From Larix kaempferi (Eukaryota; Streptophyta; Pinopsida; Pinales; Pinaceae): DNA of 64,000 nt. Position 1 is the first letter of the stretch. Each line of letters starts with the position of its first letter. The stretch is from the NCBI GenBank assembly GCA_027924585.1, contig BSBM01000261.1, positions 4,915,501 to 4,979,500 on the forward strand, given 5' to 3'. The translations under genes were made by a program, and so were the position numbers. Shown one piece after another: positions 10,640 to 22,140 of this stretch. Under the pieces are notes generated by a model. The model had not been told where the DNA came from, made no database searches, and saw only the letters and a list, made by a program, of their open reading frames with translations.

Positions 10640-11470
10640 TGGGCCTTAGGTAAGAAAAACACTTGGAAAATTCCAGCATTCAACCCCGACCAAGAAAAAA
10701 AGGTATTCATGGAAGCAAGAAAATGCTTTCAGGACTCAGAACCTTCGACCACAAGGATCCAATTGAAAAGTGATCAGACATCTGTATTAGACATGCCAAC
10801 CTCGTATGATGGATTGTGAACTTCGCCAAAACATACAAGTCCTATCACACAGTTTTTATAGAGCTGCATAAAGATGATAAGGCATGGAAATTCCTTGGGA
10901 TAATTATAGAACATGTTGGGACATTACAAACACCACAATAAAGTAAACAATTCACATAGAGAAGTTCATCATATCGAGAACCATAGAAGGACATGAAGAT
11001 AAATGAGGCTAAATGCACAGATTGGAGATTTTGAAATGAACCAGGTCATTCTTGACCTAGGCTCAGAGGTGAATGTATTAACAAAACAAACATGGGAACA
11101 AATGGGGAAGCCAAAGTTATCTTGGTATCCTTTACAATTGATATTAGCTAATCAACAAAAGGTTATACCTTTTGGGAGATTATCAAATGTTCTTGTTGAC
11201 ATTGATGGAGTGTGAAGTAAAGCAGAATTTGAGGTTATTAAGATCATAGATGATAGTAATCCTCATCCTGAATTATTGGGGATTGACTGGGAAATTGATA
11301 ACCTCGCAATTATAAACTTGAAGAAAAAGAAACTGATATTTGAAGGACCAGATATCAAGGTTATTGCACCCCTAGATCCTTCACAAGGAACAAGGTATGT
11401 TGAACCAGTATGAGAAGAATGCAGAGCTCAAGAACTTTATAATATCTACTTGATGACAGTGAATCAAGCA
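10640..11470 (+). pseudogene. Gypsy1 aspartic protease region
   Basis: Read in a different frame from gag, so a frameshift separates them. A lysine-rich linker (QEKKVFMEARKC, about 10690) leads to the retropepsin domain. The active-site loop is VILDLGSEVNVL with the catalytic Asp codon at 11054-11056, followed by TWEQMGKPKLSW. The flap region and ELLGIDWEIDN (about 11270) follow, then VIAPLDPSQGTRYVE. Stops occur at 11213 and after PV near 11411. Gypsy2 has the same layout at 52147-52620. It would cleave the polyprotein during particle maturation. Confidence 0.82.
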
Positions 11471-11559
11471 GATTAAATTAACCCTACATATGATGGAACA
11501 TTGAGCTAGAGATGTGACATTTATTACGTATCAGAATCAGATGCGGGACTAGAGAACTG

Positions 11560-12262
11560 GCAGAGTCGAATGCATGAAGTATCAGCAAGGTGATGTGTGA
11601 AGTTAACCAAGTCACTGCATTGGATTGGAACATAGGTAAGTCCAATTCCTACTTATGATGGTTTGGGTGATATCCATGAATTCCTTTATGAATATTTATC
11701 ATTAGTATTAGATGAACATAAGATAGCAGCTTTGGATATAATATTGCGAGCTACACCTTCTAGGTGGTGGGCCGCATAAAGACAACCTGAACACATGGGA
11801 AGAATGTAAGCACTTAATGGAAATCGGATTTGCAGAACAAACTGAGGTTGTACAAGCAAAATACAATGGACAGTCTGATCCTAGAGATAATATAGAGTTT
11901 TGATTGAAAGCATGGATTCATATACCAAAGACAGAATGGGTTCATATGTTTGTGCACAAATTGGATCAAATACCAAAGAACTGGTATACATAAGCAGAAC
12001 TTCGCAAAGGCACAACAAATTTGCACATAATGATAAAGGACTTTCGATCAACTTTTAGTTTGGAGGATGATTTTACGAGCGTCAATGAGGATTTACAAAT
12101 CATTAAAAATAAGATATTTAATGATGTCCCGTTTCCCGTGTATAAGAAAACAGATTGGGAAATACAGTTGGAACATTCCCTTGAATGTTATAAATTCGCA
12201 CTAGACAAATATGAAGATGAAGACCCTCATGATGTGGATATACCTGAGTCTGAAGGAAAATG
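11560..12262 (+). pseudogene. Gypsy1 capsid-like domain between PR and RT
   Basis: After the protease comes PIPTYDGLGDIHEFLYEYLS, then ATPSRWWAA, NTWEEC, a decayed helix, HMFVHKLDQIPKNWYT, ELRKGTT and a final helix ending near 12262. The pattern (start motif, RWW, E/D..FVH.LD..P..WY..ELR.GT) resembles a retrotransposon capsid (gag) domain as I recall it from plant elements. It lies in the unusual place between protease and RT. Gypsy2 carries the same domain at the same place (51360-52060). One frameshift near 11780 and several stops disrupt it. Its role in the particle is unknown. Confidence 0.68.
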
Positions 12263-12329
12263 AAATGTACAAGGACCTAAGTAATAAATCCCAGGTATGA
12301 GTAACCCTGTGAAGACAAGAAAGATCAAT

Positions 12330-13330
12330 ATTAGTACCAATGATGAACCAAAGTTTTATTCTATTGGGGATTACTAGGATGAAGAAACAATAGGACAGAT
12401 CGCAAACCTACTGTTTGAATATCAAGATTTGTTCCCTACCAAGTTTTCTGAAATGAAAGGCATTTTAGGTGACTTTGGAGTTCTGAAAATACCTCTCAAG
12501 CTTGATGCTAAGCCTCTGAAGCAAAGACCTTATAAACTGAAACACATATATAAATAAAGAGTGAAAGCAGAAATTGATAAAATGCTTGAGGCATGAATCA
12601 TTGAACTAGTAGAAGAATCAGAATGGATAAGTCCCATGGTAATTCAAGACAAAAAAGCTAAAGGTGAAATCAGAATTTGTGTGGACCTCAGGAAATTGAA
12701 TGATGCATCTTTGCATGACCCATTTCGTACTCCATTCATAGACGAAGTGCTGGATAACGTAGGTGGACAGGAGGCATACTCTTTCACTAATGGATTTTCT
12801 GGCTATCATCAGATCGGAATTGCTACAGAAGACAGACACAAGACTACATTTGCTACTGAATGGGGATCATTTCAGTACACTGTTATGCCTTTTGGATTGA
12901 AGAATGCACCTGCTATATTTTCAAGAGTGGTTGTAGCTTCATTTAAGGATTATATTCATAAATTCTTAGAAGTTTCCTTTGATGAATGGACAATATTTGG
13001 CCTTTTGAAGAACCATCATGCAAACTTAAGATGTTAGCAAAGTGTAGACAATATTATATTTCCTTAAACCTAAAGAAGTGTGTCTTCTGTGTTCCTTATG
13101 GTATTTTATTGGGACACATAGTATGCAAGCAAGGATTGATGATTGATCCAACAAAGATAGCAATCATAGTAAATCTTCTAGCGCCTAATCCATTTAAGCA
13201 GCTACGCACTACATTGGGGCACATAGGATACTATAGAAAATTCATTAAAGGATATGCACAGATCACTTCGCCTATGGAAAAATTATTGAAGAAAGAAGCG
13301 AAGTACAATTGGATTGAATATTTCTAAAGA
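12330..13330 (+). pseudogene. Gypsy1 reverse transcriptase
   Basis: Ty3/Gypsy RT. A lead-in with LLFEYQDLFPTKFSEMKGI and PLKQRPYKL (about 12400-12540) precedes EWISPMVIQDKK, RICVDLRKLND (about 12680), SFTNGFSGYHQI (about 12790), FGLKNAPAIFSR (about 12890) and the thumb/connection TLGHIGYYRKFIKGY (about 13210). The catalytic box reads SFDEWT where YMDDW is expected (as in Gypsy2), so the second catalytic Asp is Glu. A frameshift lies near 13030, and stops at 12555 and 13325 break the frame. It would copy element RNA to DNA. This copy is inactive. Confidence 0.92.
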
Positions 13331-13333
13331 GGA

Positions 13334-13915
13334 TTGGACACATTGAAAGAGAAAATTTTTACAACGCCTATTCTCGTCTTTCCTTACTGGAATAATCCAT
13401 TTCATGTACATGTACATGCTTCATCTATAGAACTTGGCATTGTATTAGCACAACTAGGTGAGGGAGGCATCGATCATCCCATTTCATTTTCAAGTAGAAA
13501 GCTATCTTCAACAGAAAAGAATTATACCACATCAGAAAGGGAAGGCTTATCTATGGTGTATGCATTGCAGAAGTTCAAACACTATCTGTTCGGTTCGCAT
13601 TTTTGTATGTTCATTGACCATTCAGCTTTGAAGTACTTGGTCAATAAACCAGTGTTAGGGGGAAGAATATGTACATGGATCTTACTCTTTCAGGAATATG
13701 ATTTTGAAATCATTGTGAAGCCAGGAAGATTGAACGTAGGACCTGACCATTTTTCAAGAATCGAGTCAGGAGAAGAACCTAGTAATTTGGAGAATAATAT
13801 ATCAGATACGCAGTTATATGCTATCCATATAGTAGATGACTATTTCAGATATATTGTAGAATTTATGACTACGGTATTAGCACCTGCAGAACTTACTATG
13901 CAGCAGAAGAAATAA
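13334..13915 (+). pseudogene. Gypsy1 RNase H
   Basis: Open for 193 codons. It has TPILVFPYW, HVHVHASSIELGIVLAQ, PISFSSRKLSSTEKNY, SEREGLSMVYALQKFKHYL, FIDHSALKYLVN and the end GPDHFSRIESG. The first catalytic Asp (VHVDAS in Gypsy2) is replaced by His, while the Glu of SEREGL, the Asp of FIDHSA and the Asp of GPDHFS are kept. It degrades RNA in the RNA-DNA hybrid and is fused downstream of RT in the same polyprotein. Confidence 0.92.
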
Positions 13916-15112
13916 TTAGTGGTAAGATCAACTGACTTTACCTTAATTGCGGGACAATTATACAAACTGGGACAAGATGAAGTATTGCGCAGATGCGCAC
14001 TAGAACATGAAAGACCTATCATACTTGATGAAGCACATTTAGGTGTATCTGGAGGATACTATGCAGGAAGAGCTACTGCGCATAAAATATTAAGAGCGGG
14101 ACTATGGTGGCCTACGATACACAAAGATTCAAAATAACATTGTCGAAATTGCGACTTATGCCAAAGAATAGGGAAGCCATCTCGTAGATACGAGATGCCA
14201 TTGATGCCACAATTGACATTGCAAGCCTTTGATAAATGGGCTATTGACTTTGTGGGACCTATTAAACCACCAGGGAAGAGAACTGGCTTAAGATATATCA
14301 TCACAGCTACATATTATCTAACCATATGGGCGGAGGAAAAACTAGTGAGGGATAGTAGCGTAGTTACTGCCACGGGTTTCATTTTTGAGAACATTTTGAC
14401 AAGGTTTGGATGTCCAAAGATTCTAATGAGTGATCAGGGAACCCATTTCCTGAGCAAAAATATTGAATCCCTAATAGAAGAATTTCAGATCTACCATCAT
14501 AAGAGTACACCATATCATCAACAAGCTACTATAACTGTAGAAGCCTTTAATAAAGTATTGGAGAATGCACTAACCAAGGTATGAAACAAAAACAAGGATG
14601 ATTGGGATCTCATAATAACATCAGTATTATGGGCATATAGAACAACTTGTAAAAATTTGACAGGTCATACACCTTTCATATTAGCATATGGATATGAAGT
14701 TTCCATGCCCATGGAATACATAGTACCAAGCTTTAGAATTGTATCATTCACAAATATGGTTGATGATGAGACAATGGGTGAAAGACTCTACAATTAGTTG
14801 GATTGGAGGAAGACCGCTTCATTGCAGGCTTTCACCAACAAGTGCAGAAAGATAGAGAAATGTTATGGCATGATAGGAACATCAAGTACAAATTATTCTA
14901 GGTAGGAGACCTTTTCCTCCTCTATGATAGCAAATTTATGAAATTTCCTGGAAAATTTAAAATGCACTGGTTAGGGCCATACATTGTCAAAAATGTTACT
15001 AATGGCGGCACAGTTCAGTTAGCCACATTACTTGGAGAAAAATTGCAAGGACTCATTAATGGGAGTATAACAAATCCTTACGGGGATGGCCCTACTCCTA
15101 CATGCATCAGTT
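13916..15112 (+). pseudogene. Gypsy1 integrase
   Basis: The zinc-binding HHCC region spans about 14030-14165 (EAHLGVSGGYYAGRA then CRNCDLCQR), with one His replaced by Tyr. The catalytic core has WAIDFVGPI (Asp 14246-14248), MSDQGTHFL (Asp 14432-14434) and TVEAFNKVL (Glu 14540-14542), giving D-61-D-35-E spacing. WAYRTTCKN and FILAYG follow. After a frameshift near 14800 come FIAGFHQQVQ and the GPY/F-type motif HWLGPYIV (about 14960). Stops occur near 13913, 14135 and 14582. It would insert the DNA copy into chromosomes. Confidence 0.92.
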
Positions 15113-15676
15113 AAGCAATGCAAGAAATTTTTAAGTGTCAAGTTCAGTTGAAATTGGACACTAAAATAGAGGGCATAGTCTGCACACAACAATTTTGTTA
15201 AAATGCACAGTTTTACAATATAGGAAGATGTGCTGCAAAGCACACATAGCAAGCAAAGTTGCGAAGTAAAAGAAGGGGGTCGCGCTACAAAGTTAAATTT
15301 AAGAGAAGGGAAATGCACAGTGAACTTTGCCACTCGCCTAACCATCAGCGAAGTTAAATAAAACTAGTCGTTACAGTTTTGGTCAGAAAATAGTCGTTAT
15401 ACAATACTTTTGGGAACCATATTTTTTTCGCTGTTAAGGCATATTCGTCCATTGAAGACACATTAAATGAAGGAAAATGACCAATATCTAAGAAATATTT
15501 TTCCAACAGACATGGAATTTAATGATAAGTTATCCTTTTTTGGGCACGCCTTAGTGTTTCTGTGCCTATAAATAGTAAAAACCGCATAGTTACCAGTTTT
15601 ACCATGAATTTTAATTTTTACTGCATGTAATTTCCGAGCTTTTTACCAGTCAAGAGCAAGAGGAATCTGATAGTGT
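15113..15676 (+). other. Gypsy1 spacer between integrase and 3' ORF
   Basis: No coding signal in the plus frames. AT-rich, with repeated GCACAG/GCAAAG words and AATGCACAG near 15200 and 15310. Likely a noncoding spacer or a leader for the 3' ORF. Confidence 0.4.
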
Positions 15677-18593
15677 ATGTCTGAACAATCAAGCTTAGAA
15701 GAGATATTAATAGGATTCTGACATTCTGGTTTGGAAGGAGTCATGAAGACACCAGTGAAGAAAGTCGTCCCAGATAGAGGTGGAACATTTAGAGTTTCAC
15801 CGCAAAATATACCAGAGCAGAAGAAGAAATATAAGCAAAAGGTGACTAAGCAAGAGAAGCCAAAGTTCGTAGGATTTACGAATCCGTGTCCGCCAGAACA
15901 ACCAAGCGATAGGACAATTTTTCTCATACATGAATACATCCCTCCGAGAAGAGATGGTCTGCCAGTTGTGATACTCACGAAGAATCCGCAATACAATATC
16001 TCGTTGCCGCCCATATTGAGTCATGTGCACGAAAAGGATAATTTGCTTGGCAAGATTCCATAATGCAAGTTCTTGGATCATGACTTGCTGCATGAAACGA
16101 AGTTCCCTCAATTTTAGCTGGACCAGTATATGTGTAAGAGACATGATGAAGCCGAAAAATAAACAACAATTCAAGTGCAAGATTGGATTGCGACATTGCA
16201 GCCATCATAATTGTTGAACTTGCTGCGAATTCCGCATTTTGACAGGATCCCAGAGATCTTAGAGGTTGTGCAAACATTACTCTCATGTATGCACCAGGTT
16301 TACTTGTGGTTAGACCACAAGATCAACATCAACATAGATCTCATCTACAGAATTACGCACTTGAGCAAAAGAGGTGTTGACCTCATAGTGGAATTCGTAG
16401 GAAAGAACAAGGACAAAGAACTTGCGAAGAGAATGAAGAATGAATTTTGTTTGGTTAAAGGAACCCGTGGATATCAGACAAGTGGAATCAAGGATCAAGC
16501 TATGAGGTTCACAGTTCAAATACTCGGAGGGAAATTCCTAAGGAAATGTAGACTGACCGAGGTGTCGGCCACTGCAATCTCCTTAACTGCGAAGGCAAAA
16601 GGATGGACTTCAATATAATTGGGAAAGTTATATACTGAATGAGTTCCTAGATGTTGTTTCGGATAAGCAAGATAATGGACATCAATTCCATTATACCTAG
16701 TTGTTAGTGTTGATCATGTTCATAGGATGGAAATAGCCTAAGTATAAACATAATGTACCAGTGTTCATTGGAGATTATGGTGGACCCATATTTGCGAACA
16801 TGTGGGCCAACTTGAAGCCGAACAAACAAAGGATAAATAGTATACAGTTGTATACATATTATGAGCAGTTATCTGAAGTAATCCAGCGCACTTCGCGTAT
16901 TACCAAAGAAATAACAAATGTGTATATCCGCAAGATGAAATTCAAATCCAGCCTTCACTTCATTTACATTCAGCAAAGACCACCACTAAATAATCTAGAA
17001 TGTTTTGAGGGATTATACCAACTGGACGCGCATAAAATTGATCTTATCATGGAAGATTGGATGCCCGAGTGGAATATCGATGCGCCAGAGACGTTGATCA
17101 CTACATCAGAGGAAAGCGCAAATGAAAATACCTAGGACCAAGAAGATAAGACAACAAGTACACAATATTAGGGATAATATCAAGGAGAACAACAACAAAC
17201 TGCTCATTTTCCAGTAGGATAAAGGAGGAAGAATCTTGACACATCCGTGCCAAAGGGATCACAAAGGAAAAATCAAAATGCAAGTAAGACTCTGCTCGAT
17301 GTGCAGTTGTGTGAGGATTATTACGATTGCATTGGAGCCTGAGTCAATGAGCATCTTGAAAAGATGCTAGAATTGAAAGATAACAAGCAAGACAAAATCC
17401 AAGCGAGCCTAATAGAGAGACTCAAAGAGATGAAGAGTATGGTGGAAAGAGTGGAACAAGTGAAAAGAGATCTAGTAAGAGAGTCGGACTCGGAAGATAG
17501 AAGAGAGGATTCCGGCCAAATGAAAAGAAAAGCACCTGGTTTGATGATGAGACCCCAACAAGTCTGAATAGAGACAATGAATGTAATATTCTCGTCTGAT
17601 GAACTTATTGAAGGTGAAAAGCAATTCACACATTTGGATATAAACGTGGAAATGTTTCCCATCAAAGGACTGCATAATCTGCATTCGCAGGTTGTGGAAG
17701 AGATCAGAGATAGAGACATGATCTCTTATAACCAACATTTGAAGCTGGAAGATAGCTATAAGGAGCTGAATAATGAATGCGCACTAAATACAAATGAGCT
17801 ATAAAATGCTCAGGAGAAGCAGAAAAATGTAAAGAAATCCGTAGACGAATTATGTGCAAAGATCCCAGACTGCGAAGAAGAGCTGGAAGTGGAAGAGACA
17901 ATCCTTAATATTGGTGTTGCCATGGACAATCAGAAAGAGAGGATGGAGGATACGTAGATTGGATACAAGGAGAATATTGTTGAATTAGAGTCTCGAAAAC
18001 TACCTGGAACTCCGCCAGATGTGAAAGATGCGAGAGTTGAAGAGCTGAAGACATCAATAGAAAACATCTCCGCAGAAGTTGCGAGGTTTCAAGAATTGCT
18101 GGAAGAAGTCACCAAGGTTTGGGCTATACTACAAGAGGATCCCAAATTACAGAAAATTTAGGATGAAGTTTAGAACAGGCCGAAGGACCTTGATTCTCTG
18201 AACACGACCATGAAGAATTTTATGCCAAGGAAAAGGATCCAAAATTTCATAAAAATGAAAGAGCTTCAGAAGGAGTTGAAGGCACTAAGGATGAAGGAAG
18301 CTGAAACTTCGTCAAAGTTACAACCGATGCAAGAAGAAGCATTGACACTTTTTGAAGAAATTGAGGAGAAATTACAAGAACTCCGCATGACAGAAAGTAC
18401 AGTGAAGGATCATATGAAAGAACCCATATCCACAATGATGCTTGAAACGATCAAAGAATACAAGCAAGAGACTAAGGAAGCAGTTGCGAAGTTGAGCACA
18501 ACTTTTTAGGAATTCGCAGTGAAGACGAACATCCCAAGTGATGCGAAGTCGAAGAAGCCTGCTATAAGTGGTTCATGGACGAGCCACGAGTAA
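15677..18593 (+). pseudogene. Gypsy1 3' ORF (class II), globular plus coiled coil
   Basis: A reading frame starting ATG TCT GAA CAA at 15677 and ending TAA at 18591, 12 bp before the 3' LTR. It has about 970 codons with one frameshift near 16600 and a dozen stops. The N-part is basic and Pro-rich (about 15740-15900). A helical domain holds VQTLLSCMHQVYLWLDHK, INIDLIYRITHLSKRGVDL, AMRFTVQILGGKFLRKC (about 16510), WESYILNEFLDVVSDKQ and IMFIGWK (about 16710). The C-terminal half (17364-18509) is a charged heptad-rich coiled coil (MKELQKELKALRMKEAETS). It occupies the place of env in retroviruses, but no signal peptide or membrane segment is visible. Similar plant retroelement proteins are recalled; function unknown. 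Confidence 0.75.
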
Positions 18594-18605
18594 GTGTGAG
18601 GGGAT
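18594..18605 (+). promoter_or_regulatory. Gypsy1 polypurine tract
   Basis: GTGTGAGGGGAT lies between the TAA of the 3' ORF and the TGTTGGG start of the LTR. Its position and purine content fit a plus-strand primer. Confidence 0.5.
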
Positions 18606-19775
18606 TGTTGGGCATAGCCCGAGTAAATGAAGTTTTGATGGCAAAGGTACAGTTAGGCGAGGCCTAACATTGACTAGTTTTGGGAGAAGCAACTTCACAA
18701 TTCCTGGGAGGAGGGTATGGAGCAAAGCGAAGTTGACAGAGAAGGACCTGTCCCATTAGTAAATATGAAGTACTAAGGATAAACAGAGGTAGTTGAAGTA
18801 GTTAAGGATGAAGCGATGAACTGATAGCTACAAGAGTAGAGAGTAAAGAAGCAGAATGGTGCAAAGGACATGCCACTGTAGAGTCATAACTGTGCGGTCA
18901 GAACTGCATTGTTAGAAGAAGCGCTAGAGTCAGAAGAAGCAGCTCAAAAGGACAGTAGAATTGCAGTGAAGTTAATAAAAAGCATGGTCGGCAGGATAAT
19001 CACGCTATTTTGGGTTTAAGGGTACTATGGGGTTTGGCCCATAGTTATTGTAATATGTGACCTTCAGGCACATCTATATAAGGGGCAATTTTGTATAAGG
19101 AAGGGTTAGATATTTTGTGAGATATTTTTAGATGCTGATAGATTGAGAGATATCTAAGAGAGGAAAATATTATGCATCTAAGTGCAAAAAGATCTATTAT
19201 AGAGAAGAGTCTGCAGCTGAGTGCGAATAATGGAACTGTTACCCCTTCCAAGTAATATAAGAACAATTCCCGTGGACGTAGCTCCCATCCGTGGGGTGAA
19301 CCATGTAAATCCCTATGTTATGTGTATGAATCTATGATGTGTTTTATGTTCATGTTATGGTATGTTTATGTATTTGATTTCATACATATGTGAATGAAAA
19401 TCATACTTTAAGTAAGAGAAACACATGTGTATGAATGTTACGGAGTAACATTAAGTATGATAAATGCGTAGTTATAATATTAATGATAACCATGATTCAA
19501 CGAAGTCTGTAGGTTGTTGAGAACTGAGAAATGAGAAGTCACAAGTTCACATGGTTATGTTAAGTGTATGTTGACAAGGAATGCATTGCAAGATCGCATA
19601 ACACATCTCCACATCACCACAGTTACAGAAACATGATTCTGTAACCACCCGTCTTCGCTTCGGGTGAGACTTCAACCTCTTCATAGGTTGATGCTGAAAG
19701 GGCCAGTGAAGGGGATTTTGTTGGGTCTACAAAGAAATTCACCGAACCCGGGTCAGCCTAGAAAGTAAACCAACA
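18606..19775 (+). repeat. 3' LTR of Gypsy1
   Basis: Starts TGTTGGGCATAGCCC and ends AAACCAACA (1170 bp). A TATA box CTATATAAGG lies at 19074-19083. The last 150 bp (CTTCGGGTGAGACTTCAACC, GAAAGGGCC, TTCACCGAACCC) match the end of the Gypsy2 LTR in order, supporting the end point and the family link. The 5' LTR is outside the window. Confidence 0.8.
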
Positions 19776-20989
19776 CAAATAGTACTTCTAAGCCTTCAAG
19801 ATGGATTCCTATTCTATTTGTAGTTGCTCAAAAGAAACATCCTTATCTATGACAAACAATAAATATTTCAAGAACCAATCTATAAAGATGTGTTCATCTA
19901 GTTGATCTTGCAAAGGCCATTTCATCTTTTTCATTCATCTATAGGGTCCATGACAGGGGTAACCATAGTTTGGTGGCATGAAAAAATAATCTCTACACCC
20001 TCATCATAATTGATAGGTAACTAGAAGAAGGTGAGAAAAGTGGACACAAATGACACAAAATTGGGATGCATCACATGAGGTTGATTGGCATACCACTTCA
20101 TTGATCCTCTAGTAATGGTTCTTTGTAATAATTAAAAATGGATAAAATCATCCATGATACTATTGGAGAATCACCATATATGAAACGACATGATATGGTT
20201 GGAGGGGTCGTATCTGGATTTACCTTAAAACCTAGAAATGTATGAGGGTAATTTTGTGGACATTAAATTCCATGTGGTATCATGTCTAATAGGATAATTG
20301 GTTAGTCTGGTGAAATATGGTATGTTCATGCAAGCCATAAAAGGGAGGCTTGAATTTGGAATTGTGGAGGAGTTCATATTCCTATTGATATATCCACTAG
20401 ATGGATTCTCCCCATATCACTAGATGGAATTCCATCATATGGATTTACACTAGATGAATTTATGTGGTGAGAGTTGGAGGGGATAGCACCAAACATATTG
20501 GTTTTTGGGTTCCCTAATGAGAGATTGGTGCTAGATGAAGGTGGATATCTGAGCTATGAGGAGCTTGGATTTGATAATCCCAAAGCGGAGCTAGGGTAGG
20601 GTGGAGGTTTTTTGGTTCTCACATGCTGAGGTGGGATAATAACTCAACCAAGAATCTCAAAGAGAGGGGGATAGACCTCAAAGTTATCTGGAACACCTAG
20701 AAGGAAAAATATTGACACAAGGGAATAAGCACTACCTCAACCATGGAAATTTTTAAGAACACTATTATAGCATTAAATTACTCACTTATGCTAAAAAACC
20801 TCATGCATTACCCTTACACATCAGAATTTGATAAAAAACCTTAAAAAATGCATTTGTGGCATGTGTACATGGGTTGCTAGTTAGCACCTATTGGGTAGTG
20901 AATCATATCTTCCACCTATTGGTTTTGATGAAAAATTTAAGTACTACTAAAACTAACCATCTATTGGTTGTATAATAGCATAACATGGA
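19776..20989. other. Unassigned flank right of Gypsy1
   Basis: No gene recognised. A few short repeats occur (CACTAGATGGA three times, 20395-20455). Some minus-strand stretches are free of stops for 30-50 codons but match nothing I know. Confidence 0.4.
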
Positions 20990-22140
20990 TGTTGGACACA
21001 CCGAGCACACTGAGAGGGGGGGTGAACAGTGTGTATAGCTTTTTATTACTTTTTCAACTTTAACAATCATCAACTGCTTCTTCAATACATAATTCAGTAA
21101 TGTATTATCACATTATCATTATATCATCAGCATTATTAACAATTACAGCTCATCATCACATATCATCATATCATCATCACATAGGAAGCATAGCAAAACA
21201 CAATACACAAGATTTTTACGTGGAAACCCAAGTATTGGAGGAAAAACCACGGAAGCCTTTATAATAATAATTTACCAGCAACAAATGGAAGGAGGCAACA
21301 ACCCCCTTTGTTACAAAGACTTCAATTCTCTAGCTACAATTGGAAGGATGCTACAACCCCCTACTTTATAGGCTACAACCTGAAGGAATCCTTAGCTCCC
21401 TAGATTTCCTTGCCCCGTCCTGCCACCCTAATATGAAGATAGTAACTGAAACTACTGAACCACAAACTTCACTGATCCTGTGGACCTGCTATCCAACACT
21501 TGTACCCAATCTGTACCACACTGCACAACCACTGTCACTACTCATCAACTGACCACTACTCATCAACTGTTCACTGCTCATCAACTGTCCACTGACCACT
21601 GCACCACAACTGCTCCACACTACTCATCAACTGACCAATCAATCTGTTGTTCACATCATCCGGATCAGTCAATCTGAGTCTAACCAACTGCACACCAAAC
21701 CCTGAATCTGCTGCTGATAACCTCTGCACTCTTATCACTGCCAAATCATCCATGTATACCAACAAGTCATTTTACTGCCATACATTGCTCATGTACATCC
21801 TTGTACACCTCCTCATACACAGTCACTAAACAAATAATCCTTCTCTCCTTCCATTGAACATAAGGCATGCATCGTCATGCATCATCATCATAGGTATGCA
21901 TCATCGTCATAAAATATGCATAATTGTCACTTCAGTGTGCACCGTGTATGCATCATCAACATCAAGTATACATCATAATGCATAGGAGAGCATCATCACA
22001 CTATGGTATGCATGTACATCATATTGTATAGGAGTGCATCAACTTCATAGAGTGTACATCATTATCATCATAAAGTGTATAATATCATAGCATAAAGGTA
22101 TGCAACATCATCATCATATCCTCCATAATGACTTCAAATA
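20990..22140 (-). repeat. LTR (solo or truncated) related to Copia2 LTR
   Basis: The minus-strand end reads CTCTCAGTGTGCTCGG..TCCAACA at 20990. Inside, TTGGGTTTCCACGTAAAAAT (about 21220) and repeated TGCCTCCTTCCA / GTTGCTGGT units (21270-21400) match the last 400 bp of the Copia2 LTR (34530-34760, 61610-61760) in order. The other end is uncertain. 21840-22130 is rich in CATCAT and TATGCATC words. No PBS follows at 20989. Confidence 0.6.
21840..22130. repeat. CATC-rich simple repeat
   Basis: Dense ATCATC, TATGCATCAT and CATCATCATA words in about 290 bp, without a strict period. Probably an internal low-complexity part of the LTR beginning at 20990. Confidence 0.6.

Noticed and set aside
20990-21498. 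A 509-bp LTR with TGTTGGA..TCCAACA ends
   Set aside because: The ends fit but flanks ATGGA and CTTGT do not match, and similarity to the Copia2 LTR suggests a longer LTR.
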